Assembly (NCBI GenBank): GCA_009917455.1
Contig: QZDS01000002.1
Span: 124,001-188,000 of the forward strand
DNA length: 64,000 bases
Direction of reading: 5' to 3'
DNA from: a bacterium 1xD8-48
Lineage (GTDB): Bacteria > Bacillota > Clostridia > Lachnospirales > Lachnospiraceae
Under the pieces are notes generated by a model that was not told where the DNA came from, made no database searches, and saw only the letters and a list, made by a program, of their open reading frames with translations. Shown one piece after another: positions 1 through 8,860 of the stretch; position 1 is the stretch's first letter; each line of letters opens with the position of its first letter. Made by a program: the position numbers and the translations under genes.

Positions 1-526
1 ACAGATTAGATTGTTGTAACGATAAGAAGTGTTTGACATGACGGTTACAATGCTGCATATTTATGTGGAAAATGGAAAGCGGGAGTGATATAATCAAAAA
101 AATCAAACTTTAGTGTTCTGTGTAATAAAGCAATAGTATGTATCATAGATAAAATGAAATTATAAAAAAGGAAGTTAAGTAACTTAGGAAAAAGAGTTCG
201 CAGTTGGGGTTAACAAGAAGTAAAAGAGTGTAATGCCGGGAGACGCAACTTGCCTCGTGATAAAACAATGATAGCAAAAGCGTCAGATACAGGGTGTATA
301 TCAAAGAAAGAGCACCGTAAAAGCCCTGAAAACCACCCTTATTTCCCCCACAGAAAACCGTGAGGGCAGACATACAATAGGGGCTGGCCGTGTTGGTTGC
401 GATTATTGAGTAAATAATTGTTATAGATTGTTGAGCTCTGGAATTAGGAACACTTTCAGAAAGTGAAGAATAAATCGGTAGAGGAAAATTTGAAAATAAA
501 GATATATACGAAAGGAATAATTACAT
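1..526. other. Gene-free leader upstream of the primase-helicase operon
   Basis: No convincing gene was found here. A reverse-strand open frame at 143-373 is leucine-rich low-complexity and has no ribosome site, so it was not called. A promoter-like TTGACA occurs at 33-38 with a weak CATATT at 56-61 (17-bp spacing), and TATAAT occurs at 89-94. A 15-bp palindrome lies at 451-465. The stretch is AT-rich, like a long 5' leader. Confidence 0.4.
451..465. promoter_or_regulatory. Perfect 15-bp palindrome (candidate operator)
   Basis: CACTTTC-A-GAAAGTG is a perfect 7-1-7 inverted repeat about 60 bp before the first gene of the primase-helicase operon. The one-base centre makes an RNA hairpin unlikely, so a protein-binding DNA site is the better reading. 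The cognate regulator is unknown. Confidence 0.35.
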
Positions 527-1036
527 ATGATATCGCCAGATAAGATACGTACAGAAGCCAGAAAAAAAGAAAACGAAAATTTTAAGTTTCGTACTTTCCT
601 GAAATGCCATGCAGACGAGGACGAATTAGACAGGCAATTTTTACGATTACATAAAGAGCTGTTTGCAGGTTATGATTGCAGCAAATGCAGAAATTGTTGC
701 AAGATGTATAAAGGAAGTATTCCGGCGGAAGATATTGACGCAGATGCGCAATATTTGGGAATCTCACCGGAACAGCTTATTGATGATTACCTGGAAAAAG
801 AAGAGTATGGCCTGAACTATCAAACCAGGCATAAACCATGCGATTTTCTGCAGGAGGACGGTAACTGCAAATTGGGTGATTGTAAGCCGGACAGCTGCAA
901 AAAATATCCATATACTGACCAGCCGGAAAGACTGTCAAGTTTGCTGAGCATATTAGATACGATAGAAATATGTCCGGTGGCTTTTGAGATTTTTGAGAAA
1001 TTAAAGGAAGAGTACAGATTTAGAGTGCGAAGATAA
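527..1036 (+). CDS. YkgJ-like Cys-rich (zinc/iron-chelating) protein
   Basis: This is a 169-aa soluble protein. It has a Cys cluster CxxCxxCC at residues 51-58 and four more Cys at about 105, 114, 119 and 124, the pattern of the YkgJ (UPF0153) family, which is thought to bind Zn or an Fe-S cluster. No enzymatic role is established for the family. The ATG is preceded by an AAAGGA ribosome site. It is the first gene of a tight operon, 15 bp before the next gene and followed by the primase-helicase, so it may work with that machinery; this is inference from position only. The eight Cys are intact. Confidence 0.7.
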   Translation: MISPDKIRTEARKKENENFKFRTFLKCHADEDELDRQFLRLHKELFAGYDCSKCRNCCKMYKGSIPAEDIDADAQYLGISPEQLIDDYLEKEEYGLNYQTRHKPCDFLQEDGNCKLGDCKPDSCKKYPYTDQPERLSSLLSILDTIEICPVAFEIFEKLKEEYRFRVRR

Positions 1037-1051
1037 GAATGGAGATACGGT

Positions 1052-2839
1052 ATGAACCTGACAAATTTTTTAAAACAGACGGATACCCTTACAGCGCAAT
1101 ATTCAACAGAGCAGCTCATTGCTTTTATTCATGGGATTGGAAGGGTTTTTCCGGAGCATCGCAGGGAAGAGTTTCTGGAAATGCTGAAATCTGTTGGGAA
1201 TAAAGCGGGAAAGGCGCCAGACCAAAATGAGAAAAAAGATACTGATTTCGATGAAATGTATCGTCATGTCAGAGACAATTTAAAGAGTATTGATTCACAG
1301 GAAATTACGATTACCGGAATATTTAACGAAGAATATGATGACTGGTATGGTGACAGCGGCGAGGAATTTTATTATGAGGACAACAGCGGTATTTCAGATA
1401 TGCTTGAGGAAGCCTGTGATTTCGTACATATCTGTATGGACAGGGAGAGATATAGCGAAGGCTTTGAAGTTGGAAATCAAATGTTGACAATGGAAATTTT
1501 GTGCGATAATGAGTATGGCGGTGAAGAATTTTCGCTCGGGGATATGGTGTATCGTGAACTGTTGAACTGCAGCCTGAAACAGTTTATCCTTGATACGGTA
1601 TATTGTGCATATCATGCAGTACCGCCGGTCAAACGTCCGGAGGCATTGTATGGCATTATTGTAAATGCAAAAGAGGAGTCAATCACATTAGAAGCGATTA
1701 TGCAGCATGGCGATGAAGAATTACCTGCGCTTGAAGAATTTCTTTCGTTTTGGATTGCATATCTTGGTGATAAGACGGGGCATGATGCGGAGCGCCTTAT
1801 TTTGGAAGCTGTCAGTTTATTAAACGATATTTCTCTGGAGGTTCAGTATGCAGAAAAATATGCCGATGTCCATCCCGGATTATATTTGAAAATATTGGAA
1901 AACGGGAAATATGCGGCGGCAAATGATATGGTATCCATAGGAATAAAAGCGATGAAGGCGATACCGAAGAAATATGTAATCCGCAGTAAGGCAGCGTTGA
2001 AAACAGCGGAGTATGTTATTGCGGCAGATGGGGAACAATCTTTATTGGAAAAGTGTTATTTTGCCGCATGTGAATCGGATACATCCGCACAAAACTATCT
2101 CCGTGCATTGTTAAACGGGTATGGAAACGGAAAGAAAAGGGAAGAACTTCAAAAGCTGTTAGAGTCATTTCCGGTGCACAGGAGCAACGGCTGTCTGTTG
2201 GATGAGGGGAGTTTTCGCGAATATGGAGGAAGTGTGTATTTTGAGAGAGAGGAAAATAAACCAAACAACAATATGGTTTTGATGCTCAGGTTTTTAGACG
2301 GGCAGTTTGCGGAAGTATTGGACAAAGGATTGCATAAATCTGAAGCGCTGGGGTGGACGGGAACTTTCATGAAGCAGGGGATTGCATTGTTTCTGATATA
2401 TCTGCATGAGGGGCGATGGAATGGTAAGGGAATCGCTGCTATGGCGGAAATGGCAAAAAATGCAATGAGATTTTCTGCCATAGAATACCGGAAAGGCGCG
2501 TGTGTGCCTGAGGAAATGGACGAGGATGATTTGTTCAGCCGGCTGTTTTTGCAATGGAAGTCTATGGCGCCAATGGAATCTGATATCAGAGGTCGTGCGG
2601 TAAAAAGAATTACAGCGTTGCTTGAAAAGCGGACGGCAGGAATTATGGACGCAAACCGCAGAAATTATTATGGGGAATGTGCGGCGTATATCGCCGCTTT
2701 GGGCGAAGTGTGGGAATCCATGGGGGAGCCGGGCGCAAAACAGAGGCTTATGACATCGTATAAGGATGCGTATCCGCGAAGAAGCGCATTTCGGGAAGAA
2801 ATGAGGAAGTATGGTTGGATAGATATTAAGAGAAAGTAG
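1052..2839 (+). CDS. Large helical protein of unknown function in the primase-helicase operon
   Basis: I do not recognise this 595-aa protein with confidence. It has no signal peptide, membrane segment or clear catalytic motif. Residues about 60-120 are very acidic and aromatic (a linker-like EEYDDWYGDSGEEFYYED segment). The rest reads as stacked helices, such as an alpha-solenoid or TPR-like repeat. The C-terminus (YPRRSAFREEMRKYG) resembles the tails of helical proteins that accompany SWIM-type or helicase loci. It sits 15 bp after the YkgJ-like gene and 9 bp before the helicase gene, so the three are surely co-transcribed. A scaffold or sensor subunit is a reasonable guess. Confidence 0.6.
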   Translation: MNLTNFLKQTDTLTAQYSTEQLIAFIHGIGRVFPEHRREEFLEMLKSVGNKAGKAPDQNEKKDTDFDEMYRHVRDNLKSIDSQEITITGIFNEEYDDWYGDSGEEFYYEDNSGISDMLEEACDFVHICMDRERYSEGFEVGNQMLTMEILCDNEYGGEEFSLGDMVYRELLNCSLKQFILDTVYCAYHAVPPVKRPEALYGIIVNAKEESITLEAIMQHGDEELPALEEFLSFWIAYLGDKTGHDAERLILEAVSLLNDISLEVQYAEKYADVHPGLYLKILENGKYAAANDMVSIGIKAMKAIPKKYVIRSKAALKTAEYVIAADGEQSLLEKCYFAACESDTSAQNYLRALLNGYGNGKKREELQKLLESFPVHRSNGCLLDEGSFREYGGSVYFEREENKPNNNMVLMLRFLDGQFAEVLDKGLHKSEALGWTGTFMKQGIALFLIYLHEGRWNGKGIAAMAEMAKNAMRFSAIEYRKGACVPEEMDEDDLFSRLFLQWKSMAPMESDIRGRAVKRITALLEKRTAGIMDANRRNYYGECAAYIAALGEVWESMGEPGAKQRLMTSYKDAYPRRSAFREEMRKYGWIDIKRK

Positions 2840-2848
2840 GAGCTCCTG

Positions 2849-5815
2849 ATGAAAAGCATAGCAGGGCTGGAAAAAAGAATACGCTGTCTGGAAAAGGAAA
2901 ATCAATATCTGAAAAAACTGCTGGCAGACGCGGGGATTTCATATTCTGAAAATGAGATAGATGCCGATGTTAATGAATATGCTCCAAATCAAGGAGCAAG
3001 AATTATACCAAGAAATATTACAGAAACGGATGCAAAAGTGTTCTTCAGCATGTTTTGGGGGCGCACGGATGTATACAGCAAACGTACCGTAAAGAAATCG
3101 ACCGGAGAAGTCAATTATTATATCCAGTGTTACAATTTTTGGAAAAGCGGCTGTCCAAGAGTTGCCGGAAGCAAGATAAAATGTCAGGACTGCAAAAGAC
3201 AGGCATATAAGGAGTTAAAGAAAGAGCAGATTATTGACCATTTAAGGGGAAATTCAGAGGATGGCGCAGATGTCATAGGCATTTTTCCGCTTTTGACAGA
3301 TGATACCTGCAGATTTATTGTATTTGATTTTGATAATCACGAAAAAGATGCGGAAAAAAATGATTTTGCCAACACTGACGATATGTGGAAAGAGGAAGTA
3401 GACAGCCTGAGAAAAATATGTAATATTAACGGAATTGATGCATTGGTAGAGCGTTCCCGTTCGGGGAGAGGCGCACATCTCTGGATATTCTTTCAAAAAC
3501 CGATAGAGGCTGGATTGGCAAGAAAATTCGGCAATGCACTGTTAAACAAAGGGGCTGAATCTGTAAATTTAAAGTCGTTTCGTTTTTATGACCGTATGCT
3601 ACCAATGCAGAACCACCTTCCGGCAGGCGGTTTGGGCAATCTGATTGCACTGCCTTTACAGGGGCAGGCGTTAAAAGAAGGGAACAGCGCATTTATAGAT
3701 GGATGCTGGAATGCATATCCTGACCAGTGGGAAGTGTTGTTAAGTAAGAAAAAACTTTCAAAAGAGTTTGTTGAGGATAAGATAAAAGAGTGGACAGAGG
3801 AAAATTCTCACATTGCCATCTGTGGTAAAGATATTTTTGATAATGATAGTGAAAAGCCGTGGGAAAGAATAAGGCATTTTCAGAAGGAAGATGTTGATGG
3901 GGTATTACAGATTACATTGTCAAATGGCGCGTATGTGAAAAAAGCAAATTTACAGCCGCTGATACAGAATCAAATTAGGAGGATGGCCGCGTTTTCCAAT
4001 CCTGTTTTTTTCAAAAATCAGGCAATGGGGTTGTCTAATTTTGAAAATCACAGATATATCTATCTTGGAAGCGACGAAGGTGGATTCGTCAAAGTTCCAA
4101 GAGGTATTTTAGAAAATATAACCGAAGAGTGCGAAAAAGCCGGTATAGAATATAAAATAGAAGATAAACGAAGTAAAGGACAGCCAATCCATGCAGAATT
4201 TATTGGAGAATTGAAAGAATCACAGATACCAGCGGTAGAAAAGCTTCTCCAAAATGACAATGGAATTTTGAGTGCTGCCACAGCATTTGGAAAAACAGTA
4301 GTGTGCTGTAATGTGATAGCGCAAAGAAAGGTCAGCACATTGATTCTCATCCAGTCTTCGGCACTGATGGAGCAATGGAAAGGAGCGCTTGAAAAGTTTT
4401 TACATATTGATGAGGAGCCGCCGGAGTACGAGACGCCAACGGGGCGTAAGAAGAAGCGGAAAAGTATCATCGGGAAATTGCAGGGAGCCCATGATTCCAC
4501 TACAGGCATTATTGATGTTGCGATGGCCGGTTCGGTCTGTAAGAACGGCGAATACCACAGGCGGTTAAAGGAATACGGACTTATACTGGTGGACGAGTGC
4601 CACCATGCCGCTTCCGATACCATAGTGGATATTTTGCAGGAAGCAAAAGCGAAATATGTATATGGAGTGACGGCTACGCCATTCAGGGGGGATGGTCTGG
4701 AAAAAATAAATTACATGCTTCTTGGACCAATCCGTTATCAATATACCTCAAAGGACAGGGCAAAGGAGCAGGGGATAGAGCATTTTGTCTATCCGCGGTT
4801 TACAAGAGCAGTTGCCCCGAGATTTTCACAGGATAAAATGCATCCAAATGAGGCATATGAAATTATCCGCAATAATGAAGACAGAGACGAATTGATAATA
4901 AGAGACGTAAAGCAATGTGTTGATGCCGGAAGGACACCGGTGGTCCTTTCCAAATATGTGAATCATTCACAGCGTCTGTATCAGCAATTGATAAATTATG
5001 CGGACAAAGTCTTCTTATTGTCCGGCAGTAATTCAAAGAAAGAGCATAAAGAAATCTTAAAACAGATGAATCAGGTTGCACCAAAAGAGAGTATGATTCT
5101 TGTGGCGACAGGAAAGCTGATAGGAGAGGGATTTGATTATCCGAGGCTTGATACACTCATCATGGCAACACCCGTGGCATGGAAGGGCGTTGTGGAGCAG
5201 TATGCCGGACGGTTAAACAGGGATTATGACGGAAAGAAAAGTGTGATTATTTATGATTATGTGGACATCCATATCTCCATGTTTGACAGGATGTACCATA
5301 AGAGGCTTAAGGCATATAAACAGATTGGATATGATATTTTTTCGGGAACAGGTGCGCAAAAACAAAATGCGAATGCTATTTTTGATATAGATAATTATGC
5401 AGACGTGTATCGGAATGATTTGCTTACGGCAGAGAAAGAGATTATTATTTCCAGTCCGGCAATCAGCGGCAGGAAAGTGTATGAGATGATTCATTTACTG
5501 AGTGAAAAGCAGGCGGCAGGAATGAAAATTGTCATTGTCACATGGAAGCCGGACAGTTATGGATATGGGGATAGTGCATACTGGCTGGAGTTGCAGGAAC
5601 AGATGAGAAAGGCTGGATTTGAAATGAATCTTGTGGAGGATTTCTGCGAGCATTACTGTATTATAGACCGTCAGGTGGTCTGGTACGGAAGTATGAATTT
5701 TTTGGGGAAAGAAGATGCGGAAGATAATCTGATGCGTATCGCAGATGGGAAAATTGCAAACGAGCTGCTTGAAATGACATTTGGAAATGAAAAGTATCAT
5801 GGCGAGACGATGTAA
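2849..5815 (+). CDS. Primase (AEP)-SF2 helicase-PLD protein, TOTE-type conflict system
   Basis: This is a 988-aa fusion. Residues 5-27 form a short coiled coil. Residues about 60-300 look like an archaeo-eukaryotic primase domain: a Cys set near 94-115, the catalytic acidic motif FDFDNH at 159-164, and SRSGRGAHLW at 203-212. Residues about 450-830 are a superfamily II helicase: Walker A AFGKT near 479-483, DECHH at 582-586, TATPFRG at 608-614, and the arginine-finger motif QYAGRLNR at 784-791. Residues about 850-975 are a phospholipase-D-like domain, WYGSMNFL near 945-952. The HxK part of the PLD motif is altered to CEHYCIID, so nuclease activity is uncertain. The order matches proteins whose primase domain Pfam names AEP-TOTE and which are proposed to act in anti-phage conflict. 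It is the third gene of a compact operon. Confidence 0.85.
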   Translation: MKSIAGLEKRIRCLEKENQYLKKLLADAGISYSENEIDADVNEYAPNQGARIIPRNITETDAKVFFSMFWGRTDVYSKRTVKKSTGEVNYYIQCYNFWKSGCPRVAGSKIKCQDCKRQAYKELKKEQIIDHLRGNSEDGADVIGIFPLLTDDTCRFIVFDFDNHEKDAEKNDFANTDDMWKEEVDSLRKICNINGIDALVERSRSGRGAHLWIFFQKPIEAGLARKFGNALLNKGAESVNLKSFRFYDRMLPMQNHLPAGGLGNLIALPLQGQALKEGNSAFIDGCWNAYPDQWEVLLSKKKLSKEFVEDKIKEWTEENSHIAICGKDIFDNDSEKPWERIRHFQKEDVDGVLQITLSNGAYVKKANLQPLIQNQIRRMAAFSNPVFFKNQAMGLSNFENHRYIYLGSDEGGFVKVPRGILENITEECEKAGIEYKIEDKRSKGQPIHAEFIGELKESQIPAVEKLLQNDNGILSAATAFGKTVVCCNVIAQRKVSTLILIQSSALMEQWKGALEKFLHIDEEPPEYETPTGRKKKRKSIIGKLQGAHDSTTGIIDVAMAGSVCKNGEYHRRLKEYGLILVDECHHAASDTIVDILQEAKAKYVYGVTATPFRGDGLEKINYMLLGPIRYQYTSKDRAKEQGIEHFVYPRFTRAVAPRFSQDKMHPNEAYEIIRNNEDRDELIIRDVKQCVDAGRTPVVLSKYVNHSQRLYQQLINYADKVFLLSGSNSKKEHKEILKQMNQVAPKESMILVATGKLIGEGFDYPRLDTLIMATPVAWKGVVEQYAGRLNRDYDGKKSVIIYDYVDIHISMFDRMYHKRLKAYKQIGYDIFSGTGAQKQNANAIFDIDNYADVYRNDLLTAEKEIIISSPAISGRKVYEMIHLLSEKQAAGMKIVIVTWKPDSYGYGDSAYWLELQEQMRKAGFEMNLVEDFCEHYCIIDRQVVWYGSMNFLGKEDAEDNLMRIADGKIANELLEMTFGNEKYHGETM

Positions 5816-5833
5816 GGAAATGGGGATATTTTA

Positions 5834-6180
5834 TGATACCATTAAAAAAGGAGACTGACCTGTCTGAGAAGAAATCTACGGATATATCAAAAATTTTACG
5901 TGAACTGAAAAGAAACGGTTCGCCACGCCGGAGTTTGAAAATAAAAACTTCGGCCAAAAAATTACCGAAGTTTTGACAAAAAAGAATTATGATAAGGTTT
6001 TACCTCTTTTAAGTATTTAGATAAAAGCGGAAAAATAACACTACAAGTTGCTGAAATGGTGATTAAAAAATCGAAATCAACTACTTACAGATATTTGACC
6101 ATGCTTGTAGCGACCGGATATGTAGAAGTAAGCGGTAATACAAATAATGCTATGTTATTATCCTCCTGTGAGTTGGAGCG
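5834..6180 (+). pseudogene. Decayed C-terminal piece of an AlbA/Schlafen-type ATP-binding regulator
   Basis: The frame from ATG 5834 gives about 47 residues including KKSTDISKILRELKRNGSP, which resembles the C-terminal region of divergent AAA-4/AlbA proteins, and then stops near 5975. After frame damage, 6017 onward reads as a winged-helix-like segment (DKSGKITLQVAEMVIKKSKS). The N-terminal AlbA and ATPase parts are missing, so this is a remnant. It lies just after the helicase gene and abuts the end of the acyl-CoA dehydrogenase gene on the other strand. Confidence 0.5.
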
Positions 6181-6185
6181 GGTGT

Positions 6186-7328
6186 CTATTTTATACCCAT
6201 ATATGAGGAAATAACCATTCTCTGAACCTCACTTGTCCCCTCGTATATTTCCGTGATTTTTGCGTCACGCATGAAACGCTCAAATGGATAAGTTCTTGAA
6301 TATCCGTCATAGCCTGCAAGCTGCGCACAACGGCGTGTCACGTTTGTAGCCGCTTCTGCCGCATATAATTTACCCATAGCCGCAAGATGTGAGAAAGGTT
6401 CGTGTTCCTGCTTTGCCTGTGCCGCACGATATACTAACAAGCGTGCTGCGTCAACTCTTGTCTGCATATCGGCAAGTTCAAACTGTGTAAACTGATATTG
6501 TGAAATTCTTTGCTCGCCCTGCATATGCTCTGTGACATATTTTTTACAATGGTCAATCGCTCCCTGTGCGATACCTAATGCCTGCGCTGCTACACCGATA
6601 CGTCCGCCGTCTAAAGTCATAAGTGCCATTTTGAAGCCTTTGCCTAATTCGCCTAATAAGTTTTCTTTTGGTATCTTACAATCCGTGAAAACTAATTCGT
6701 ATGTCGCAGAACCACGGATACCCATTTTCTTTTCCTTTGTTCCAAAAGTAAAGCCGGTAGTGCCTTTTTCAACAATAAAGCCGGAAATACCTCTGCTGCG
6801 TTGGCTCTTATCCGTCATAGCAGTAACAAAGTAGGTATCTGCATAAAAACCGTTTGTGATAAAGATTTTTGAACCATTCAGTAGCCAATAGTCGCCCATA
6901 TCAACGGCGGTTGTCTGCTGATTTCCTAAGTCGCTGCCTGCGGACGGTTCTGTTACTGCAAACGCGCCTAATTTTTCTCCTTTCAGAAGTGGCACAAGGT
7001 ATTTCTGTTTCTGTTCTTCTGTGCCAAACTCTGAAAGAGGGAAAGAGCCTAAAGAATGGTGGTCTGACAACATAACGGACGTAGTGGAACAATGTTTTGC
7101 CAATTCCTCAATCACGGCAATGTAGGCAAGATAGGAATGTCCCGCGCCGCCGTATTCTTTTGGGTAACAAATCCCCATCATGCCTAATTCGGCTAATCTT
7201 CTCCGATTTTCTTCGGGAAAGCGCTCCTGCTCGTCAATCTCTGCTGCCAACGGCGCAACCTCATTCACGCCAAATTCGTGAATAAGGTCTATTACTTTCT
7301 GCTCGTCCTCGTTAAACTTGAAATTCAT
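6186..7328 (-). CDS. Acyl-CoA dehydrogenase (short-chain/butyryl-CoA type)
   Basis: This 380-aa FAD enzyme is of normal family length. It shows the signatures AVTEPSAGSD and ITNG in the middle and the C-terminal RFMRDAKITEIYEGTSEVQRM, in which the Glu of IYEGT is the catalytic base of short-chain acyl-CoA dehydrogenases. The start has a strong AAAAGGAGG site. Butyryl-CoA dehydrogenases work with EtfAB and crotonase/thiolase genes, but none is adjacent here. It is a single-gene unit divergent from a LysR regulator. It could therefore serve a specialised acyl-CoA, such as branched-chain or amino-acid derived, rather than the main butyrate pathway. Confidence 0.9.
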   Translation of the reverse strand: MNFKFNEDEQKVIDLIHEFGVNEVAPLAAEIDEQERFPEENRRRLAELGMMGICYPKEYGGAGHSYLAYIAVIEELAKHCSTTSVMLSDHHSLGSFPLSEFGTEEQKQKYLVPLLKGEKLGAFAVTEPSAGSDLGNQQTTAVDMGDYWLLNGSKIFITNGFYADTYFVTAMTDKSQRSRGISGFIVEKGTTGFTFGTKEKKMGIRGSATYELVFTDCKIPKENLLGELGKGFKMALMTLDGGRIGVAAQALGIAQGAIDHCKKYVTEHMQGEQRISQYQFTQFELADMQTRVDAARLLVYRAAQAKQEHEPFSHLAAMGKLYAAEAATNVTRRCAQLAGYDGYSRTYPFERFMRDAKITEIYEGTSEVQRMVISSYMGIK

Positions 7329-7464
7329 ACGTAACCTCCTTTTAAACCGATTGATATTTACTGTCTGCCAGTTTATAATAACACCGGATAAAATATAAAA
7401 AAATTAAATATTTTCGATCTAATAATTCGATATTTTGAATATATCATAAAAGGGGATTAATCGT

Positions 7465-8361
7465 ATGAATACAAAAAATTTGGTTACATTCAAAACAATT
7501 CTTGAAATGGGGAGTTTCCAAAAGGCAGCGGACAAGTTGGGCTATACACAATCTACAGTAACATTTCAGATAAAGCAGCTTGAAGAAGAACTTGCTTTGA
7601 AATTGTTTGAGAAAATAGGCAGACGCATGGAACTTACACAGGCAGGAAAGGATATTATGCCTTATATTGATATGATTTTACAGGGAGCGGAACAAATTGG
7701 AAACTATGGAAAAAGCCTGTCTGAAATATCCGGCTCCTTAAAACTGGCAATTCCGGATTCTATTTTAATCTATAATATGCAGCCGTTTATACGGGCATTT
7801 GCCCATGAATCCCCTAATGTACAGCTTATAATCAATTCTATCCAGTCCGGGGAAATCAATCGGTCTGTTGTGGACGGAACTGCCGACATAGGAATAAATT
7901 GTGAAAAAGAGAGTTATCCCGACAGCGTTATACATAAACAACTTGGAAAATATAAGGCGGTTCTTGTTGCTTCCCCTTTTGCTGATAAAAGTCTGCTTGA
8001 TTTTGTCACACCGCACCAATGCAAGCCGTTTAGTTTGATTTGTAATGAGCCGGACGGTTATTATCAGTTGGACATGGATAAATACCTTGCAGAAAGAGAC
8101 ATTGTTCTCAATGCGCCCATGAAAGTACAGAGTATAGAAGCGGTAAAAAGGTGCGTTATAAATAATTTGGGAATTGCGGTTGTTCCCACATATTCTATCG
8201 GGGAAGAGTTGAAAAGCGGTTCTCTCATGCCAATCAAAACGGAACTTGATGAAAAAAAGTATAATTCTTTTTATATCTATCATAAAAATAAGTGGATTAG
8301 CCCGCAAATGGAGCTGGCTATGAATTTGATGAAAGAGTATCTGGGAAATGAAAATATATAG
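7465..8361 (+). CDS. LysR-family transcriptional regulator
   Basis: The 298-aa protein has an N-terminal winged HTH (residues 1-60: FKTILEMGSFQKAADKLGYTQSTVTFQIKQLEEEL) followed by a periplasmic-binding-like effector domain, the standard LysR layout. It has an AAAGGGG ribosome site. The 136-bp gap to the divergent acyl-CoA dehydrogenase gene is AT-rich and contains repeated TTCGAT elements at about 7415-7430, a plausible LysR target. By position it most likely controls the dehydrogenase, with an unknown inducer. Confidence 0.9.
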   Translation: MNTKNLVTFKTILEMGSFQKAADKLGYTQSTVTFQIKQLEEELALKLFEKIGRRMELTQAGKDIMPYIDMILQGAEQIGNYGKSLSEISGSLKLAIPDSILIYNMQPFIRAFAHESPNVQLIINSIQSGEINRSVVDGTADIGINCEKESYPDSVIHKQLGKYKAVLVASPFADKSLLDFVTPHQCKPFSLICNEPDGYYQLDMDKYLAERDIVLNAPMKVQSIEAVKRCVINNLGIAVVPTYSIGEELKSGSLMPIKTELDEKKYNSFYIYHKNKWISPQMELAMNLMKEYLGNENI

Positions 8362-8470
8362 AGTAAGTATCTTGATGTCTGAAAATAATAGCAGACAAAA
8401 GAAAAAACCACCACCCCAAATTTCAATAAAAATAGCTCCGCTTTTATAACCCACCAAGATTTTAGACCAT

Positions 8471-8689
8471 GTGAAGAAATTTGATATAGTATATGTTCAT
8501 GGTTTGATAGAGCATAGTTGGGGGCAGCGGGTCATAAGATTTTACAACCCTGATTATCATATTATCGAAGTCGGCGAAAGTATGGAAATCGTTGTAAAAA
8601 GATTTAAAAATACTGGCATGACTGATGAACAGGTTGCCGAAAGAATGGATGTTTCGTTGGAATATGTGCAAGGTTATTTATACCCATAA
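8471..8689 (+). CDS. Small protein of unknown function, possibly a truncated C-terminus
   Basis: An open frame of 72 codons starts at GTG. The C-terminal part (TGMTDEQVAERMDVSLEYVQGYL) looks like a small HTH tail of the kind found at the ends of PD-(D/E)XK nuclease/transposase proteins. There is no clear ribosome site before the GTG, so it may be the leftover 3' end of a longer gene rather than a working one. It is followed by a terminator at 8807-8841. Confidence 0.35.
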   Translation: MKKFDIVYVHGLIEHSWGQRVIRFYNPDYHIIEVGESMEIVVKRFKNTGMTDEQVAERMDVSLEYVQGYLYP

Positions 8690-8806
8690 AATTTCAGTTT
8701 ACCGATTCGAGTGGTGGAGAACAACGAATTGACGTTTTTGTTTATGGTATATATACATAGCGCCGCACCATGTAATAAGGGCGGGTAAGGAGAAAAACTG
8801 AATCTT

Positions 8807-8841
8807 AGGGAGCTTTCTGATTTCTCGGAAAGCTCCCTTTT
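8807..8841 (+). terminator. Rho-independent terminator
   Basis: An 11-bp perfect stem (AGGGAGCTTTC with GAAAGCTCCCT), a 10-nt loop, and a short T tract. It lies just before the convergent phosphodiesterase gene end at 8861. Confidence 0.8.
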
Positions 8842-8860
8842 CTACGGTTTATATCTCACC

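Noticed and set aside
143-373. Reverse-strand 76-codon frame at the window start
   Set aside because: Leucine-rich low-complexity sequence with no ribosome site or family resemblance; it lies in AT-rich leader DNA.
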